Below the pieces are notes generated by a model that saw only the letters and a list, made by a program, of their open reading frames with translations, was not told the origin of the DNA and did not search any database. From Saprospiraceae bacterium (GTDB taxonomy: Bacteria; Bacteroidota; Bacteroidia; Chitinophagales; Saprospiraceae), in assembly GCA_013360405.1 (NCBI GenBank), contig JABWBR010000016.1, forward strand, positions 1 through 64,000: a stretch of DNA of 64,000 nt, given 5' to 3'. The position numbers and the translations under genes are program-made. Shown piece after piece: positions 8,495 through 18,896 of the stretch (the first letter of the stretch is position 1; every line of letters starts with the position of its first letter).

Positions 8495-11485
8495 TTATTT
8501 CACAACGGTAATATCCCCTTCATACAGCACCACCTCATCGTCGATAAATTCGACTTCGGCGAGGAAGACAAAGACGCCGGTATTGACGGGGCGGCCCAGG
8601 AAAGTGCCGTCCCAACCGTAGGTTTCTTCGCCCATGGGTAAATTGCGCCCGTCGAAGACCAGGGAACCCCAGCGGCTGAACACTTTGAGTGTCTTGATGC
8701 GTCTGGCTGCCGGACCGCCATACAAGGTAAAGGCGTCGTTGATGCCGTCATTGTTGGAAGATATAGCATTGGGAATATAAATCGGCCGGTTTTTGATGAC
8801 GCGCACCACCACTTCGTCGGTTGCCTGACAGCCCAGGGCATCGGTTACCGTGATGAGATAGGTGGTCGTGCTGCTTGGATTGGCTATTAGGTTGGGACAG
8901 TCGGTGCAGCTCAGCGAGTCGGTGGGCGTCCAGGCGTAGGTTACGCCGGGGTCGTTGGAGACGGCGTTGAGGCGGGTGTCGTAGCCCAACTCGATGAAAA
9001 CGTCGGGGCCGGCGTCGACGATTAATTGGGGTGGTTGGTTGATAGCGGCTTCGGTGATGGCGGTGCAGCCCATAGCATCCATTACGGTAAGGGTGTAATC
9101 CCCGGCGGGTAAGTTGGCAAAGATCGCCTCCACCTGGAAGTTATTGTCGTCGATGCTATAAGAAAACGGCGCTGTGCCGCCCGAGCCGGCTACTTCGATG
9201 CTGCCTTCCGATTCGCCGAAGCAGATATTGTCGATCACATCCACCACATCGATAAAGAGGGGTGGCGGTTCGGTCACGGTGGCTTGGCCGTTGATTTCGC
9301 AGCCGTTGCCGTCGAGTACCGTCACGGCGTAGTTGCCCGCGGGCAGTTGGTCGATGCCGGCCGTAACCTGCCCTGAACTCCATTGGTACGAATAGTTACC
9401 TACGCCGCCACCGGCTACGGCGGTCACGCTGCCATCCAGCAAGCTGTTGCAACTCACATTGATTACTATAAAATCGAGCGTCACGGGCGGGTAATCCTGC
9501 ATATCGAATTCAAAAAATCCGCGGCAGAGGTTGGCGTCGAGCACTTCGACGGTATAAGAGCCGGCTGTGATGCCTGAGAGCGAGTTATCGCCCACAAAAC
9601 CGTTGCCGTCGTTCCAGTCGTATTGATAAGGTGGCAGGCCGTTATCTATGTTGACAACGATGCTGCCATCGGAAAAGCCGAAGCAAGAGGGCGGCGTCAC
9701 GGCTTGCACGGCGGGGTCGAGTACGAGCTCGAGTTCGCGCACGGGCAGCAGCAGGTTTTCTTCGCAGCCGTTGGCATCGCGAACCACTACTGCATAATCG
9801 CCCTGTGAGATATTATTGAGCGAATTATTATTGGTAAAGCCGGTATTTTGCCAATTGAACTGAAAAGGCGGCGAGCCTCCGCTCACTACCAACGTCACTG
9901 CTCCGTCGGTGCCGCCGTTACAGGTGGGCATCGTGACCAGCGTATCGAACTCCATTGGCGGCGGCGAGGGCACGTTGTATGTCAGCACGGTATCGCAGGT
10001 AGCCGCGTCGGTGATCGTGATGGTGTAATTGCCCTGGTTGATGCCGTTGATATCCTGGGAGTTGGGGCCGCTACTCCACAGGTAGGTATAAGGGCCGAAA
10101 TTATTGGTTACCGACACATCGATAGCGCCTGTAGCCGTATTGGGGCACAATAGCGGATTGATGTCGGCGCTTACGGAAAAGTGATCGGGGCAACATTCCA
10201 CTTCGATGGTAGCGATCTCAGTGACCAGGCAGCCGCGGTCGGTCTCAACGGTCAGCGATATTGATTTTGTGCCGGGGCGGTTATAGGTGACCGAATGGGG
10301 GCCTTCCGTGCCGGCAGAGGTTATGCTGGCATTGGCGCCGAATTGCCATTGCCAGCCCACGATATTGCCGATAAACGTGGAGGCGTCGGTTAACGTGACC
10401 GGTTGGCCCACACAGGCCGTGATGGGCAGGGCGGTAAAGGCTGCGTCGGGGCCCAGGAAAGTGCCCGTGCCGCCGAATTCGATAGAAAAGCCGGCGGCAG
10501 ATTCGGAGAAGTTGTTGATAACCAGGGCGTAACTGCGGCCTGCTACCATTTGCAAGGCTTCGATATAGCTGTTTTGCCCGGGGTCGCAGCCGCAATACTC
10601 CACCTCGTCGGTTTCGGTGAGGCTCAGTCCGGTAGGCCCGGTGCAAGGCTCCCATTCGCTAAAAGGAGCGCCGTTGATAGCGCCGGCGGCCATACAGCGT
10701 ATTTCCTGTTTGTTGCTGCAATTGTCGATGCCGTTGGGCAATTCGTACACGATAAAATCGATATCATCTATGGGGTTAAGCGGGGTGATATTAAACGTAA
10801 GCGAGCCGGGGTCTTTGCAAGTCCATTTATACCAGATCGAATTAGATTCGGCAATATCGCAGGTGGGGCGGCTGCAATTAGCGTCGTCGATTTCGTTGGG
10901 GTCGTTGCCCACGCCTTCGAAATAGTCGACCGTAAAGGGCGATTTATCACAGAGGATCACGGCGGTATTGCAATCGGCCGAGGGTTGGGGTATGCGGTTG
11001 TAATTGTTTACGCAAAGCTGAAAAGTGCCGGTAAGGCCGTTGCGCGCGCTGACGCGCAGGAAATAGGTTTGTCCCACCTGGAGACCTTCGGCAAAAGCCT
11101 GCACGAAATTCTGCCCAAAGTCGGAAGTTTCGCAGGCTATCTCGGTGAGGCTGCCGCAGTTGCCCGAATATATGGCTATTTGGGGCAATTGGATGGTGCC
11201 TCCTTCGCTGAAGACCAGGTTGCCCAAAACGCTCACGTTGAGAATTTCGGCAGTTGCGGTAAGCGTAAACCACACATCGCGGTTGGGTTGGGCGGCTGAA
11301 AAACAAGACGGCAGGGTTTGCGAAGAGGGCGTAGCGCTCACATTGGTATACGCTTCTACTTCCGAGCACCACAGGTTGAGCTCACTGAGTACGATGGCGT
11401 TAGCACATTCGTTGTTGGAGGGCTGTGCCCAGAGGCTCAGTGGAAAGAAAGCCAAAATAAAGGCCGGCAGATAAAAAGTGCGCAT
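8495..11485 (-). CDS. PKD/SprB-repeat surface protein with gliding-motility-type (type B) sorting domain
   Basis: 996 residues from ATG 11485. This start gives a clean signal peptide (MRTFYLPAFILAFFPLSLWA); an in-frame start at 11554 would add an unlikely 23-residue leader. After an N-terminal beta-sandwich region with paired cysteines (about 20-350) comes a PKD domain (GWQWQFGAN, about 360-430). Then follow five to six SprB-type repeats of ~75-80 residues, marked by CNG/CFG-x-DG and GxYTVxVxDxxGC, and an Ig-like module (DAGPDVFIELG). The type B C-terminal domain begins at PNAISSNNDGIND. Such proteins are cell-surface adhesins secreted by the type IX system; SprB repeats are named after the Flavobacterium gliding adhesin. 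Ligand unknown. Confidence 0.9.
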   Translation of the reverse strand: MRTFYLPAFILAFFPLSLWAQPSNNECANAIVLSELNLWCSEVEAYTNVSATPSSQTLPSCFSAAQPNRDVWFTLTATAEILNVSVLGNLVFSEGGTIQLPQIAIYSGNCGSLTEIACETSDFGQNFVQAFAEGLQVGQTYFLRVSARNGLTGTFQLCVNNYNRIPQPSADCNTAVILCDKSPFTVDYFEGVGNDPNEIDDANCSRPTCDIAESNSIWYKWTCKDPGSLTFNITPLNPIDDIDFIVYELPNGIDNCSNKQEIRCMAAGAINGAPFSEWEPCTGPTGLSLTETDEVEYCGCDPGQNSYIEALQMVAGRSYALVINNFSESAAGFSIEFGGTGTFLGPDAAFTALPITACVGQPVTLTDASTFIGNIVGWQWQFGANASITSAGTEGPHSVTYNRPGTKSISLTVETDRGCLVTEIATIEVECCPDHFSVSADINPLLCPNTATGAIDVSVTNNFGPYTYLWSSGPNSQDINGINQGNYTITITDAATCDTVLTYNVPSPPPMEFDTLVTMPTCNGGTDGAVTLVVSGGSPPFQFNWQNTGFTNNNSLNNISQGDYAVVVRDANGCEENLLLPVRELELVLDPAVQAVTPPSCFGFSDGSIVVNIDNGLPPYQYDWNDGNGFVGDNSLSGITAGSYTVEVLDANLCRGFFEFDMQDYPPVTLDFIVINVSCNSLLDGSVTAVAGGGVGNYSYQWSSGQVTAGIDQLPAGNYAVTVLDGNGCEINGQATVTEPPPLFIDVVDVIDNICFGESEGSIEVAGSGGTAPFSYSIDDNNFQVEAIFANLPAGDYTLTVMDAMGCTAITEAAINQPPQLIVDAGPDVFIELGYDTRLNAVSNDPGVTYAWTPTDSLSCTDCPNLIANPSSTTTYLITVTDALGCQATDEVVVRVIKNRPIYIPNAISSNNDGINDAFTLYGGPAARRIKTLKVFSRWGSLVFDGRNLPMGEETYGWDGTFLGRPVNTGVFVFLAEVEFIDDEVVLYEGDITVVK

Positions 11486-11586
11486 GCGTTTTCTCTTTTT
11501 TGGTATGCAGGGAGTAGCCGGACGAGCTCGCCCCAATATTATAAGATACACCAATAGAGCAGAATGGTTGGCCGTTTTGTAAAATT

Positions 11587-11642
11587 TAGGGTTTAGCAGT
11601 TAGGGCTTAGCGATCAGCTAACCGCTAAGCCCTAAGCCCTAA
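11587..11642 (-). repeat. TTAGGGC/GCTAAGCCC inverted repeat after gyrB
   Basis: Directly after the gyrB stop codon the sense strand reads TTAGGGCTTAGGGCTTAGCG, then a short spacer, then the complement CGCTAAGCCCTAA. It can form a long stem and may act as a terminator, though no clean T-run follows. Confidence 0.65.
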
Positions 11643-13637
<1,995 letters not shown>

Positions 13638-13646
13638 TTATACTGT

Positions 13647-14219
13647 TCACTCTCTAAGAAATACCAATTCCTCGTCCCCGTCAGACAATTTCACCATTAC
13701 CGACAATTCGCCCTGGTTTTTGTCGTGTTGTCTGAACTTCGAAACGTGGTCTACGCCCTGCAAAATGGTGGAGCTGATAGCGCCAAAGTGGGTGGGGTAG
13801 GGTTGGCCTTCCACGCAGGCGGGCGTAGTGGCGATAGGCTGCCCGAATTGACCGACGAGCAGCCGGGCGAATTCATCTTGCGTGAGGCGTATAGCCACAC
13901 TGCCGTCGGGGTGAAGCGCCTCTGCGGGAAGTCGCCGCGCGTGTTCAAGCAGCAAAGTAAGCGGCCGGGTATGGAACACCAGCAGCGTCTCCACGCGCGG
14001 ATGCAAATGCGCGACGTAACTTTTTATCATACCGATAGAATTGACCAGCAGCTCTATCGGGGAGGTATTTTTTTGCTGGTGAAGTTGCAGCAATTTTGTG
14101 AGGGCTTGTGGGTTTAGCGCGTCGCAGCCTATGCTCCAGGTGGTATCAGTGGGGAAAAGAATTAGTCCGCCCTGACTTAAAGTAAGCAGCGCATTTGCCG
14201 TGTCGTAGTTTTGTGTCAT
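13647..14219 (-). CDS. YrdC/Sua5-family protein (threonylcarbamoyl-AMP synthase-like)
   Basis: 190 residues from the ATG at 14219 (MTQNYDTANALL); starts at 14252 or 14315 are in frame but would add a leader without family character. The fold signature is present early: GGLILFPTDTTWSIGCDALNP, followed by KLLQLHQQKNTSPIELLV. In active enzymes this region binds threonine, bicarbonate and ATP to make threonylcarbamoyl-AMP for tRNA t6A37. The usual KxR and SxN motifs are partly altered here (QQKNTSP, then later SVAIRLTQDEFARLL), so it may be a YciO/YwlC-type paralogue rather than the essential TsaC. It is divergent from the PKD gene at 14501. Confidence 0.75.
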   Translation of the reverse strand: MTQNYDTANALLTLSQGGLILFPTDTTWSIGCDALNPQALTKLLQLHQQKNTSPIELLVNSIGMIKSYVAHLHPRVETLLVFHTRPLTLLLEHARRLPAEALHPDGSVAIRLTQDEFARLLVGQFGQPIATTPACVEGQPYPTHFGAISSTILQGVDHVSKFRQHDKNQGELSVMVKLSDGDEELVFLRE

Positions 14220-14500
14220 AATAGCTGCCTGGTTGGTAAAGGTCGTCGTCATATACCGGGGATTTACAAAAAGTGAAACCCGTTGCAGCCGCCTTCCCGT
14301 GGCCGCAACGCGCAATAGTGTTCCATATGTGTTGAATAAATAACAAAGTCAAAACGGTTTGGTTATACAATTTATGGTGCTTGCCCTACGCCACAAAGTG
14401 TCTTTTAAACTACCAAATTGTGTTACCCGCCTGTGGGAGGAATAAGTATTTCACTACCTTTACGAGTATCACGGTTAAACAACTTATAAAAACGTCAGGG

Positions 14501-16771
14501 TTGAAAAAAAAATTACACTACTTAGCTTTTTTAGTTGCAAGTTTCCTGGTGACGTTGCCCGCGCGCGCTGCGCACATCATCGGCGGCGAGATTACCTACC
14601 AATGCCTGGGCTATACCAACGGCGACACCAGCTCGAATTCGCGCACTTATGTGTTTACGATGCGCATCTATCGCGATTGCCAGGGTAGCGGCGCTAATTT
14701 CGATTCGGCGCCCGGCGGTTCTTTTACAGCCTCCGTGACGATATACCGCGGAAGTTCTAACGTACCGTTCCTTACTTTATATCTGCAAGGGCCTACAAGT
14801 ACGTTTATCGACCCCAATCCGGGCAACCCTTGTGTAATCGTACCCCAAAACGTATGCGTACAACAGGGCGTATATGTGTTTCCCGCCGTCGACCTGCCGA
14901 TTTCTAACGAAAGTTATCACATTACTTATCAGCGTTGCTGCCGCAATATTACTATCACCAATATTTTAAACCCCGACGATTCCGGGGCTACCTACACCAT
15001 GGAGCTTACTCCGGCTGCACAACTCGTGGGCAACAATAGCCCCGTCTTTAGCAATTACCCGCCCATCGTGTTGTGCGCGGGGCAGCCTTTTAGCGTGAGC
15101 AGCGCGGCTGTGGATGCCGAAGGCGATTTGTTGGTTTACGAATTGTGTACCCCGCTGCTGGGTGGCGGGCTCAATTTCAACAACCCTTTGGCCTTAAACG
15201 GCCTTGCCCCCGACCCGGATAACCCTCCTCCCTACAACGGCGTCAATTTTCTGGCGCCGGCGTATACCGCCCAAAATCCGTTGGGCGCCGCCTCCGATTT
15301 CGATATGGGCACATATTCGGGGTTGATGACGGGACAGCCGGCCATCCAAGGGCAATTTGTGGTGGGCATTTGCGTATCGGAATACCGCAACGGGATTCTG
15401 CTAAGTACGGTGCGCCGCGATTTTCAGTTTAATGTGACTACCTGCACGCCGACAGTGGTTGCCGACGTATCGGAAGACAGCCTGGCCAACGATGTGTATC
15501 TTTTTAATACCTGCGGAGAAACCACGCTCACCTTTATCAACCAAAGTTTCCAGGCCCAATTTATCGATGTGTTTTATTGGGAATTTGACATAAACGGCGA
15601 AACCGAGATTATCGATACCTGGAATGCCGGCGTCACTTTCCCCGGCCCCGGTGAATACGAAGGCCGCCTGGTGCTCAACCCCAATACCAGTTGCGGCGAT
15701 ACGGCCCATATCAAGGTGGGCATATACCCCGGGCTGGATACCGATTTTGCCTTCGCCTACGATACCTGCCGGGCGGGCCCCGTTCAATTTACTGCCCTGC
15801 CGGAGACCGACGGCCAGGAAGTAGTGCAATGGCAATGGAATTTCGGCGATGGGAATACGTCGGAAATCGTAAACCCCCAGCAAATTTACGGCGATCCCGG
15901 CGCACGGATTGCCACGCTCAAAATCACCGACGCCAACCGCTGCACGGCTACGGCTAGCAGGCTGGTGCCGTATTTTCCTGTGCCCACTTTGCTCATCGTG
16001 TCGCCCAGTGAAACCGAGAGTTGCGCCCCGACTTCCGTTTTTTTTAATAACCTCTCTAATCCCGTAGATGATACCTATGAGGTGCGCTGGGATTTCGGCG
16101 ACGGCGCCACCGGCGACGGTATTAATGCCACACATACCTACGAACAGGCGGGCGTTTACGATGTCGGCCTGTCGATTACTTCGCCTATCGGCTGCCAGAC
16201 CGATACGATTTTTCCCGCGCTGATCACGGTGACGCCCGCCCCGATAGCCGATTTTGATTTCAGCCCCGAGGCGCCCGATTTCTTTCACCCCACGGTGCAG
16301 TTTAACGATAAATCGATAGACGCCTGGCGCTGGTACTGGGAATTTGACGGCCCCGGGGCTTATGCGACCCTGCCGAATCCCACGTATACCTTTGCCGATA
16401 CCGGTTTATACGAGGTGACGCTGGTTGTTACCCATATCAGCGGCTGCCAGGATTCCACCAGCCGGATCGTGGATATCAAACCCGTCAATACTTTCCACCT
16501 GCCCAACGCGTTCACCCCCAACGACGATTCGGTGAATGATATCTACAAACCCGAAGGCTTTTTGCCGGGTATGAAGCAATACCATATGCGCATCTGGAAC
16601 CGTTGGGGCGAGATGATTTTTGAATCTTCCCACCCCGATACGGGCTGGAACGGCCGCAAAAATAACAGCGGCGGCCTCGTGCCTCCCGGCGTATACCTCT
16701 GTGAGGTGCGGATTACGGGCCCCCGCGGGGAGTTGAGTACGTATAAGTCGGAGGTGGTGCTTTTGAGGTGA
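14501..16771 (+). CDS. PKD-domain surface protein with type B (gliding motility-associated) sorting domain
   Basis: 756 residues if started at TTG 14501, which gives a good signal peptide (KKKLHYLAFLVASFLVTLPARA). An ATG at 14381 in the same frame is possible but would put 40 non-signal residues in front. The N-terminal ~300 residues (HIIGGEITYQCLGY onward) form a conserved module often seen in Saprospiria and Chitinophagia secreted proteins. At least three PKD domains follow, marked by WQWNFGDGNTSE, VRWDFGDGATGDG and WRWYWEFDGPG. The type B domain starts at LPNAFTPNDDSVND and ends in SEVVLLR. The stop codon lies inside the first unit of the 26-bp repeat array. Expected at the cell surface; partner unknown. 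Confidence 0.87.
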   Translation: MKKKLHYLAFLVASFLVTLPARAAHIIGGEITYQCLGYTNGDTSSNSRTYVFTMRIYRDCQGSGANFDSAPGGSFTASVTIYRGSSNVPFLTLYLQGPTSTFIDPNPGNPCVIVPQNVCVQQGVYVFPAVDLPISNESYHITYQRCCRNITITNILNPDDSGATYTMELTPAAQLVGNNSPVFSNYPPIVLCAGQPFSVSSAAVDAEGDLLVYELCTPLLGGGLNFNNPLALNGLAPDPDNPPPYNGVNFLAPAYTAQNPLGAASDFDMGTYSGLMTGQPAIQGQFVVGICVSEYRNGILLSTVRRDFQFNVTTCTPTVVADVSEDSLANDVYLFNTCGETTLTFINQSFQAQFIDVFYWEFDINGETEIIDTWNAGVTFPGPGEYEGRLVLNPNTSCGDTAHIKVGIYPGLDTDFAFAYDTCRAGPVQFTALPETDGQEVVQWQWNFGDGNTSEIVNPQQIYGDPGARIATLKITDANRCTATASRLVPYFPVPTLLIVSPSETESCAPTSVFFNNLSNPVDDTYEVRWDFGDGATGDGINATHTYEQAGVYDVGLSITSPIGCQTDTIFPALITVTPAPIADFDFSPEAPDFFHPTVQFNDKSIDAWRWYWEFDGPGAYATLPNPTYTFADTGLYEVTLVVTHISGCQDSTSRIVDIKPVNTFHLPNAFTPNDDSVNDIYKPEGFLPGMKQYHMRIWNRWGEMIFESSHPDTGWNGRKNNSGGLVPPGVYLCEVRITGPRGELSTYKSEVVLLR

Positions 16772-16962
16772 CGGCTGCGGACTGGCTTGGGGGGTGACGG
16801 CTGTGGATCGCCTGAGATGGTAACGACCCCGAGCCACCACTGGTGGTGACGGCTGTGGACTGGCTTGGAGGGTGACGGCCGTGGATCGCCTGAGATGGTA
16901 ACGACCCCGAGCCACCACTGGTGGTGACGACCGCGGTCTGGCTCAGGTGGTGACAGGGTGAC
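16768..16962 (+). repeat. 26-bp-period GTGACGGC array, left of the four-helix-bundle gene
   Basis: GTGAC (or GTAAC) recurs at 16768, 16794, 16820, 16846, 16872, 16898, 16924 and 16950, exactly every 26 bases, with a last GTGAC at 16958. Units 1-3 and 4-6 form a nearly exact 78-bp higher-order duplication. The first GTGAC contains the stop codon of the preceding PKD gene. Units share GTGACGGC at the start and a GG-rich end, but differ in the middle. Confidence 0.9.
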
Positions 16963-17046
16963 TGCAAAAAAAATGCCCCATTTCCAGTATGTGGTATTTT
17001 TATTGCATATTTTGTTGCCTTTAAATTACCATAAAATCAACTGAAA

Positions 17047-17406
17047 ATGAATCACACGCAATTGAAGGCATGGCAGGAGGCCATTGAATTATCAAAAGAA
17101 CTTTATCTGATTACCGCAAAGTTTCCCGCTGAGGAACGGTACGGAATAACCTCTCAAATTCGCAGAAGCGCGGTGAGCGTGCCGGCCAACATTGCAGAAG
17201 GGTCTGCAAGAGGTTCAAAAAAAGAAATGTTACGGTTTTTATTTATTGCTATGGGATCACTTGCCGAACTGGAAACACTCCTGCTCATAGCCGCTAATAT
17301 CGGATATTTGTCTGATTTTGAACATCTAAACAAAAAACTGGCAAGAGAAAGATCGCTTATCATTGGCCTGCAACACGCTATCAAGCAAAAAATATCGGAA
17401 GCATAA
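17047..17406 (+). CDS. four-helix-bundle protein (S23/Avd-like family)
   Basis: 119 residues, the full normal length. Family marks are clear: LKAWQEAIELSKELYLIT, ERYGITSQIRRSAVSVPANIAEG and the GSLAELETLLLIA helix. Members were first found inside intervening sequences of 23S rRNA genes, and are related to Avd, the accessory protein of diversity-generating retroelements. Most copies in Bacteroidota are free-standing and of unknown function; the fold is a pentameric ring that binds nucleic acid. Here no reverse transcriptase, variable repeat or rRNA gene is near. The gene sits alone between two facing arrays of 26-bp repeats (16768-16962 and 17416-17502), and its own composition is more AT-rich than its neighbours. 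Confidence 0.9.
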   Translation: MNHTQLKAWQEAIELSKELYLITAKFPAEERYGITSQIRRSAVSVPANIAEGSARGSKKEMLRFLFIAMGSLAELETLLLIAANIGYLSDFEHLNKKLARERSLIIGLQHAIKQKISEA

Positions 17407-17415
17407 TATTCCCGG

Positions 17416-17502
17416 GCCGTCACCCCCTGAGATGCTCCCAAGCCGTCACCCCCAAGGATGCTCCCGTGCCGTCACCACCAGGGATGCCCCCGTGCCGTCA
17501 CC
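17416..17502 (-). repeat. 26-bp-period GTGACGGC array, right of the four-helix-bundle gene (inverted)
   Basis: GCCGTCACC occurs at 17416, 17442, 17468 and 17494, again every 26 bases. On the minus strand these are GGTGACGGC units related to the left array, with a different but similar core (GGGAGCATC). The first minus-strand unit contains the stop codon of the FAH-family gene. Confidence 0.9.
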
Positions 17503-18118
17503 TAATCTCACAATGCAGCAACTCCAGCGGCCCATCGTGAGTAAAAATGCGGCCTTCGAGCGTGTCGCCGGGCTGGACGGGGCCCACGCCGGCGGGTGTG
17601 CCGGTGAAAATCATATCACCCATCAGCAACTTAAAATATTGGGAGACGAACACAATAATATCCTCGAAAGAAAAAATCATATCGCGGGTATTGCCGTGTT
17701 GCACCACCTCGCCGTTTTTGGAGAGTTGGAACTCAATAGCATCGCGGTCTACGCGGTTGAGGGGGATAAACTCGCTGAGTACCGCCGAGCCGTCGAAAGC
17801 CTTGGCCAGCTCCCAGGGGTGGCCTTTCTTTTTGAGTTCTGACTGTAGGTCGCGGGCCGTAAAATCGATACCGAAAGCGATTTCGTTGAAGTAATCGCGG
17901 GCAAATTCGCGTTGGATATGGCGGCCGTTTTTGGCGATCTTGAGTACAATCTCGCCTTCATAGTGGAGGTCTTTGGTAAATTCGGGATAATAAAAAGGCT
18001 TGTTGCCCACCAGCATCGAGGAGGCGGGTTTCATGAATACCACGGGGCGCTCCGGCACCGGGTTATTGAGTTCGCGGGCGTGTTCTTCGTAGTTGCGGCC
18101 TATACAGAGGATTTTCAT
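17498..18118 (-). CDS. fumarylacetoacetate hydrolase (FAH) family protein
   Basis: 206 residues, the short single-domain form. The metal-binding triad of the FAH fold is present: E54 and E56 (HYEGEIV) and D85 (FGIDFTARD). The substrate-side GDMIFTGTPAGVGPVQPGD loop is also intact. Close families include acylpyruvate hydrolases/oxaloacetate decarboxylases (FAHD1-like) and 2-hydroxyhepta-2,4-diene-dioate isomerases. The short length and lack of an aromatic-degradation cluster favour an acylpyruvase or oxaloacetate decarboxylase role, but this is inference. The C-terminal stop is contributed by the GGTGACGGC repeat. Confidence 0.88.
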   Translation of the reverse strand: MKILCIGRNYEEHARELNNPVPERPVVFMKPASSMLVGNKPFYYPEFTKDLHYEGEIVLKIAKNGRHIQREFARDYFNEIAFGIDFTARDLQSELKKKGHPWELAKAFDGSAVLSEFIPLNRVDRDAIEFQLSKNGEVVQHGNTRDMIFSFEDIIVFVSQYFKLLMGDMIFTGTPAGVGPVQPGDTLEGRIFTHDGPLELLHCEIR

Positions 18119-18240
18119 GATAATTAAATTGTGGAGTCAAATTTACAGGTTTGTTTTTTGTTTGAAATAAAAAATAAAAATGGTTCAAAAGTTGAACTAA
18201 TTTAGTTCTTTTATGGTTCAAATATTAAAACAAGTCCAGC

Positions 18241-18492
18241 ATGAAGTCATTAACCATACACAATATAGACGCCGATCTAGCTAATGCTATAGAGCGTATG
18301 GCAAAATCTACCGGTCTAAGCCAGAATAAGGTTATTAAAGCACTACTCCGCAAAGCATTGAGTATATCCGAAGGGGAAAAACCTAAGCGCGATGTGTCAG
18401 CATTTTTTGGCATTTGGACGCAAAAGGAAGCGAATGACTTCGATGAGGCTATTAAATTTTTTGACCAGATTGATGAAGAAATGTGGAAATGA
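18241..18492 (+). CDS. VapB/FitA-like antitoxin (ribbon-helix-helix)
   Basis: 83 residues. The N-terminal 45 residues fit a ribbon-helix-helix DNA-binding fold: a beta-strand (SLTIHNID) then ADLANAIERMAKSTGLSQNKVIKALLRKAL. The C-terminal tail is acidic and aromatic (FDEAIKFFDQIDEEMW), the usual part that blocks the toxin's active site. It overlaps the PIN toxin gene by an ATGA. The pair should repress its own promoter, in the AT-rich 120 bp upstream. Base composition is clearly more AT-rich than the flanking genes, consistent with horizontal gain. Confidence 0.88.
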   Translation: MKSLTIHNIDADLANAIERMAKSTGLSQNKVIKALLRKALSISEGEKPKRDVSAFFGIWTQKEANDFDEAIKFFDQIDEEMWK

Positions 18493-18887
18493 AAAGAATC
18501 GTATTAGATACTAACGCTTACGCTGCTTTAACAAAGGGAGAGATAGCTATTAAAGGGGTTATCGAAAATGCAGATCAGGTTATATTGCCTGTTTTTGTTC
18601 TGGCAGAGTTGTTATTTGGGTTCAAAAACGGAAGCCAGGAACAGGCAAATACCGTGTTGTTGGATAATTTTATTCAACTACCGGGAGTTTCAGTATATCA
18701 TTCTACAAATGAGACCGCGCAGATTTATGCAGATTTGGCTTTTGAGCTAAAACAGATAGGAAAGCCAACCCCTTCGAATGATATTTGGATTGCTGCTTGC
18801 GCTATTGAGACAGGAAGCGTTATTATTACTTATGACCGCCACTTCTTAAACATTGCTAAGGCTCGGATTTGGCAAGAGCTTCGCTAA
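18489..18887 (+). CDS. vapC: VapC-like PIN-domain ribonuclease toxin
   Basis: 132 residues from ATG 18489, which overlaps the antitoxin stop as ATGA; a GTG at 18483 is possible but less likely. The acidic PIN residues are all visible: D7 (VLDTN), E40 (LAELLFG), D98 (SNDIWIAA) and D116 (ITYDRHF). PIN toxins cut tRNA or rRNA when freed from the antitoxin. Together with the ribbon-helix-helix gene this makes a complete type II toxin-antitoxin module. The actual RNA target cannot be read from the sequence. Confidence 0.92.
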   Translation: MKRIVLDTNAYAALTKGEIAIKGVIENADQVILPVFVLAELLFGFKNGSQEQANTVLLDNFIQLPGVSVYHSTNETAQIYADLAFELKQIGKPTPSNDIWIAACAIETGSVIITYDRHFLNIAKARIWQELR

Positions 18888-18896
18888 TATTATAAT

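Noticed and set aside
10403-11299. 298-residue frame opposite the PKD/SprB protein
   Set aside because: Antisense shadow of a well-supported gene; low-complexity composition.
17047-17406. The four-helix-bundle gene as Avd of a diversity-generating retroelement
   Set aside because: No reverse transcriptase, template repeat or variable repeat was seen within the window.
16768-17502. The 26-bp arrays as a CRISPR array
   Set aside because: Units are contiguous with no unique spacers, the shared part is too short, and no cas genes are in the window.
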